From positions 11,254,015 through 11,318,014 of the forward strand of contig NC_066331.1 of assembly GCF_022539315.1 (NCBI RefSeq): DNA of 64,000 nucleotides, in the 5' to 3' direction. The notes below the pieces were generated by a model, which was not told the DNA's origin, searched no databases, and was given only the letters and a program-made list of their open reading frames with translations. Origin of the DNA: Serinus canaria. Its lineage: Eukaryota > Chordata > Aves > Passeriformes > Fringillidae. Positions 59,276 through 64,000 of the stretch are shown in pieces (the stretch's first letter is position 1; each line of letters starts with the position of its first letter). Both the position numbers and the translations under genes were made by a program.

Positions 59276-62200
59276 AGAAAGTTACTTGAACTTTGGGAAC
59301 TTTATCTTCATTCTCATTGAGGGCAAAGATCCAAGATAGTTATTCCTGTACTTAAACCAGGTTCAGTCATCCTTACTAATTAAGGGCACTAGATCAAAAA
59401 TTAAATTTATTGTACCAGTAGCACAACCATAATGGATCTCCATAAAATTTAACCACACAGAGAAGTGGGTTGCCTGTGATCTGCCATTCAAGCAGGCTTT
59501 ATTGAATTTAAATATAGAATCATAAAAAATAAATTAGGAATGGGGATGACCCTTTGTCTACCTAGAGGCCCAGGAAAGATGTTTGCCTCTGATACAGTTT
59601 GCAAATTAGCATTTTATAGGACCTGGGATGCTGCCTGACACACAAAATACTTTAAAATTCTGTAAATAATGTAAGTAAATTAACAAGAGATAGTGACTGC
59701 AATGAATAAAACATAAGTTAAGTAGCTTTCCATTTCCTCTGAAGCCTAGAGGAAAAAAGTGACTAGATTCAGCTCTTTGGGGGGAAAAAAATTGCAAGTA
59801 CATGTAATGTTTGGTAGGAGAACACACAGATAATTCAGAGAAATACCGAAAAGTCAGTCCAAAGCATCTTTCATATAACTATGGAAAAGCCAGGGGTTTG
59901 TGGCAAAGTCCTTGGGTTGAGTTTTAGCCTTGTCCAACCCCCATCAAGAGCTTGGGAAAATCATCAGGGATGAGTCTTTGACCTTTCTTTCTTGCCCTGC
60001 TCCCCCTTCACTCAGCAGGTTTCTCAGAGGAGGCTGGTCATTGGCACAGCTTAGGGGCTCTGTCCTTCCAGCACGGGCTGCTGAGTCCCGACAAAACCTA
60101 CCCTGCTCTTTGCAAAGCAAGTCAGAGCCCAGAGAGCCAAGGAAGAGCAAGGAAGTCCAAGTCTAGAGCTGTGAATTGTGAGTGGATATGAAGTGCACGT
60201 CACCAGCCCCAAACCCATTCCACATCAGCACGGGGCTCCTTCTGTTTTCTTTAGCCCAGCTGGAAGCCTAGGCACAGCCAAGATGTCCTAGCACGGTTCT
60301 AAGATAGCATGTGGCTGTCACATAGATTTGTCTGGGGACAGAAGTGAGCTTGGACCTCCTTTAGATCAACCATCACTGCCCAGTTCCTTGCACACCCTTT
60401 AAAACAGAGAAAAGTGCCACGGGGATTTGACAGGACACTGGACAAGAACATAAGCACACGTGCCAAAGGGGAGCTCTGAGGCCAAAGGCATACAGCTGCT
60501 GAGGCATTTGGATGATAAATCCTCTATTTTTCTATTTACAGTTTGGATGTGGCCTCAAAGCCCTAAGCTGACATCCCTGGCTAGGCCAGAGTGGGAATCC
60601 TGCAGCAGCATGCCGGCTTGAAGGCAAGAGTCTTATCAGATGGGCTGGAAATATGACAGCAAGAGCCTCTCCCAGGATGTTTTGGCTTGTGATCCAGGAC
60701 GAACACCTGGAAGCCAAGAGGAGCCTGGAATAGATTAAGTGAGTTGGCCAGACTTTCTCATCTTGTTAACAAGCTGCAGGCTTCATTTGTGCTTTGGGCA
60801 GGGATTCAGAGCGATTCTTTATTTGATTCAAACCAGATAGTCCATCGCAAATCCCAGACTCCTGCTCATATCAGCATCACCCAGACACTGTCCCTGCAGT
60901 CTGGGTCTTTGTGACAAGAACATCTGACAAAGTCAAACAGCACACACAGACTGGGGGTCGGTTGCAGAAAAAACCAAGCACAATATTCCACTTTGTCTCA
61001 CCTTTTCCACCTTTCTTCCCCCTTTTTCACTCTACTACATTCAGTTTCACTGCCCCAGACCACTGGAAGACTCAAACCATGGAAGTTCAGCTGCCAGCTC
61101 TAAAGGACAAAAGCCACCAGTATCTCCCTGGAGAGCCCAACCCGTGGCCACACCACGTGCCATGGCCAGGATGTGCTAGGACATTGTGCCCCACTACCCC
61201 AGACAGCATCTTCTGTTACTTTTCCTTCTGAACAGCAATGTTTTTCTCCTAAATGCATGGAATAGGCTCCAAGGTCTCATGGAGGTCATGTTTCTGTAGC
61301 CATCTCTTGCCTTCAGGAGATGTGAGGCCAGGACAAGCGGGCCCAGGTGGCACCAGTGAGGACACGCACACATGCTGCCACAGCCCTCCCCTTGGACCCA
61401 CATCCCTGTTTCACCCAGCACTCAGAACTTTCTCTCAGGAAGTACGGTGTTCCATAAAATAGAAATTAATTAAAATTTAGCTGAGCAGCAATATTAAACT
61501 AAGAAAATCGTAACGGGTGGGGACCCAAGACAGCAACACCACAGGCATGGACAAAGGTCTCTCTCTATTCTGTACCTAAACCAAGTGGTTCCTGGCCAGA
61601 AAAGTCCCAATATGACTGTTTGCATTTACAGGTAGTAATAAAAGACAGATACTTCAAGAGAAAGGCAGCTTTTGCCCCTTCTCCTGCCACGGACCAAACA
61701 TCTCATCAGTCATTTCTACATGGTTCATGCTGATGCTCCGTGCAAGCATGAAACTCCTGACATCAGTTACCAAACCATGAAAATGGAAGGATTTTATCCA
61801 GTACCATTACTGCTAGATCTGCCTATTTGTAAGGCGTTCCAGAGATGATAAAAATCAGTAGCTAAAAGGTACAAAGTGGGGTGTATGGCTCTGCTGTTAG
61901 GAGAGAGTTTGGCTCTTAGGTGAGGGAAATAGTTCTGACCTGCTTCCAGGGAAGCCCTCTTGCATCTCTGCTCAGCCAGCTGAAACCAGGAAAAATTAGG
62001 GTTCTACCCCAAATGTTGTCATTTATCCATTTTATGATTTTTGCCCCAGTTTCTCTAATTCAAAGTGAAAGTGAACCCAGCCAGTTTCTGAGAACTGCTT
62101 TAATGTTCATGAGGAAATAAAAGTAAAACCCAACAACGTTAAACCCACTCCCAAACAAAAAAGAAAACTAAGCCAAAAAAGCCAAGCAAAGGTTTTAGAG

Positions 62201-62778
62201 ACTCATCAGTATGAGGAACCAAGAACTCTTTTTTTTTTCCTTTGCAACAGCAGAAATCTATAAAGACACTCACAGGCTCTTGCAACTGGTAACGGGAACA
62301 CATGAGAAGTGTTTCCCTGTTTAATGATTTTGGTCAAAGTTGTCCCTGCCTAGGGCTTTTCACTTAGAGGACACAAGGATTTTAAGTTCATTGTTTTACA
62401 GGAAGACAGAATGGATTTGTTGTTGTTAAAATCATTTTCCATTAAGAACTGCCCAAATAATTTCCCCTCTCTATCCCCCTTCCCTGTTCCCCAGTCCTTG
62501 TATACCAACACTATCAGCTCAGCTCTAGCTTTGCTTAAATGCCATTGAAAGACAGCAGGAAAACTCTGTCATAGTTATGTCTGTCAATGTTTTTGGAAAG
62601 TCCGGTTTTCTTGTTTTCTTTTGGATCAGGACAGCAGCTCACAGTTCACCAAACCAGGAAACCTGGGGCTGCTCCTGAGTTCTCAATTCATCACTTGGGA
62701 GATGATTTGTATCCAGGGAAGCTTCTGCCATGATCATGGTGCTTTTGTGGAAGACAGGGAGACCCAGTGAACCTCAGA
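59276..62778. other. 3.5 kb of unique sequence, no gene recognised
   Basis: AT-rich between about 59380 and 59880, GC-richer from 59930. Open frames are at most 106 codons (+ strand, 60911-61231), without domains. The - strand just left of 59340 continues a few codons of protein-like text before in-frame stops, which may be the 5' continuation of the candidate pseudogene. Confidence 0.5.
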
Positions 62779-62917
62779 CACAGAATCCCAACATGGTTTG
62801 GGTTGGAAGGGACCTTAATGACCCTTCCAACTTCCTTCTCATTCCAACTCATTCCTTCCTTCTCATTCCAACTCTCTGCTGTGGCCAGGGACACCTTCCA
62901 CTAGACCAGGTTGCTAA
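62779..62917 (-). mobile_element. CR1 LINE 3' fragment (antisense) with internal duplication
   Basis: ACACAGAATCCCAACATGGT, TTGGGTTGGAAGGGACCTTA, GTGGCCAGGGACACCTTCCA and CTAGACCAGGTTGCTA are the reversed CR1 3' end. Between them a 20-bp word beginning CTTCCTTCTCATTCC occurs twice with a 24-bp offset (62831-62850 and 62855-62874), a small tandem duplication within the element after insertion. Confidence 0.93.
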
Positions 62918-64000
62918 AATTTATGTGTGAATTTCTGGGCAGTGCTTTGAGGAAAATTGCCATTAAATCCAAACCAGAGCTGACTGTTTCAGGCTCAGGG
63001 ACACTTGGACACTAGCTGGGCAGCCCAGGGGCTCCAAGGGAGGCAGAGCTCAAGGGGGCTGCTCAGCAAAGCCTTCCATAATTTGCTATTCCTGAAGCAG
63101 GGTCAGCCCAGCTTACACCCAGAGCTGCTCCTGGAGGAGATCGTGACTTCAGAGGTATCTGAGAAGTGCCTGATGCTGCAGAAGGGCTGCAGGAGCTGTG
63201 CTGCAAGCCCCAAGTCTAAGATGGTGCATAGGACAGAATTAATAGGTCTGCTCTGAAGAAGAAATTCTCTGTTCCAGGGAAGGAAGCAGCTTTGCCTGAT
63301 GAAAAATTAAGAACCCCTGGCCTGGTGGTTTCCTCCTGGGGTGAGTTAAAGCAGCAGCCTGAAGAGAGAGGCAAGCCTTTCCCCTTACATATTAACAGCA
63401 GATACACTGCCCATCCCAGCGAGTTTCCTCAACAAATTGCCCTCTTTGTTCCGCTAAAATCCAGGGGGACGTTCATCCCTTCCCCTCTCCAGAACAGAAA
63501 CAACTAAAAGAGGAACAAATCTCAGTTAACTTTCAGTTAATATTTTGCTGAGACTCAATTCTCAGAGCTGCACCACCCCAGACTGAGTCAACCCAGCATC
63601 TCCCTCATGTGGCACAAACATTTGCCACTTTGATTTTGGAGGGAAGAGTTTAATGTGGGCATTTACTGCTGGCTGACCAAGGTTACTGTGTAGTTACTGA
63701 GAAGAGAAACAGCTCCTTTGGGATTTCACCATTTCCCCAGGCTCAAGAGGATGGGAGCACTGCCCTCTTCACGACTCAGTTCTCCCAGGAGCAGGACAGG
63801 GAGCACAGAGACCTTGCCCAGCTGTGGACACTCGTGGCTGGCACCCCACGAGCAGAGCAGTGGCTGTGCTCCCCAGCCCTCTGTCCCTTCCCAGTGGGAG
63901 ACCCAGCTGATCTCCCTGCCATCCCAGCACATGGAAAGGTCAGGGACAGAACCCGGCATGAGGGTCTGACTGTCCCTGCTCCATTAACCACCACTGAGCC
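62918..64000. other. unique sequence to the window edge, no gene recognised
   Basis: Moderately GC-rich. Open frames up to 83 codons on both strands overlap in several phases; none has a recognisable domain. No repeat recognised. Confidence 0.5.

Noticed and set aside
59880..59975. Possible CR1-like sequence around GGGTTGAGTTTTAGCC
   Set aside because: Only a few short words match and the order of CR1 blocks is not maintained.

Overview
This 64 kb window is vertebrate nuclear DNA, almost certainly from a bird and probably a songbird. The diagnosis rests on interspersed repeats: at least thirteen fragments of the CR1 LINE, the dominant avian retrotransposon, seven on the + strand and six on the - strand. 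Most are truncated at the 5' end and keep the family's 3' region, ending in or near the short ATTCTGTGATTCTGTG-type tail. The passerine attribution is inferred from the flavour of the CR1 3' sequence and is not proven. No prokaryotic, viral or organellar gene organisation is present.

I find no convincing intact protein-coding gene. The longest open frames (up to about 309 codons) lie in minisatellites, antisense to CR1, or in compositionally ordinary unique sequence with no recognisable domain or exon structure. They read as chance frames in a moderately GC-rich genome. One block (about 58556-59275, - strand) is more protein-like than the rest and contains an apparent frame break, so it is listed as a possible pseudogene or unrecognised exon at low confidence. 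No tRNA, rRNA, snoRNA or CRISPR array was recognised.

Layout: 1-2.9 kb is unique sequence with a compound ATT/AGT microsatellite. A C-rich hexamer minisatellite lies at 2.9-3.2 kb. The region 3.2-13.8 kb is unique sequence with two CR1 fragments, an A-rich tract and several AT-rich candidate regulatory blocks. At 13.8-14.5 kb a 43-bp minisatellite runs directly into a CR1 copy and appears to have grown from CR1 sequence. The region 14.5-26.7 kb is mainly unique with two CR1 copies. A 22-copy 19/20-bp minisatellite with higher-order structure occupies 26.76-27.18 kb. The region 27-64 kb is unique sequence with nine further CR1 fragments, an AAAC-type microsatellite, a possible small inverted-repeat element, a strong palindrome and the possible pseudogene.

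The best second-look items are two CR1 copies 20.8 kb apart that differ at 1 of 367 positions in their bodies but have strongly diverged tails (a gene-conversion signature), the CR1-seeded 43-bp minisatellite, the nested higher-order repeat at 26.8 kb, the possible broken gene with its 16-bp palindrome near 59.1 kb, and an AT-rich block carrying an inverted pair of bicoid/OTX-type homeodomain sites at 33.5 kb. The window is best read as intergenic or deep-intronic DNA.
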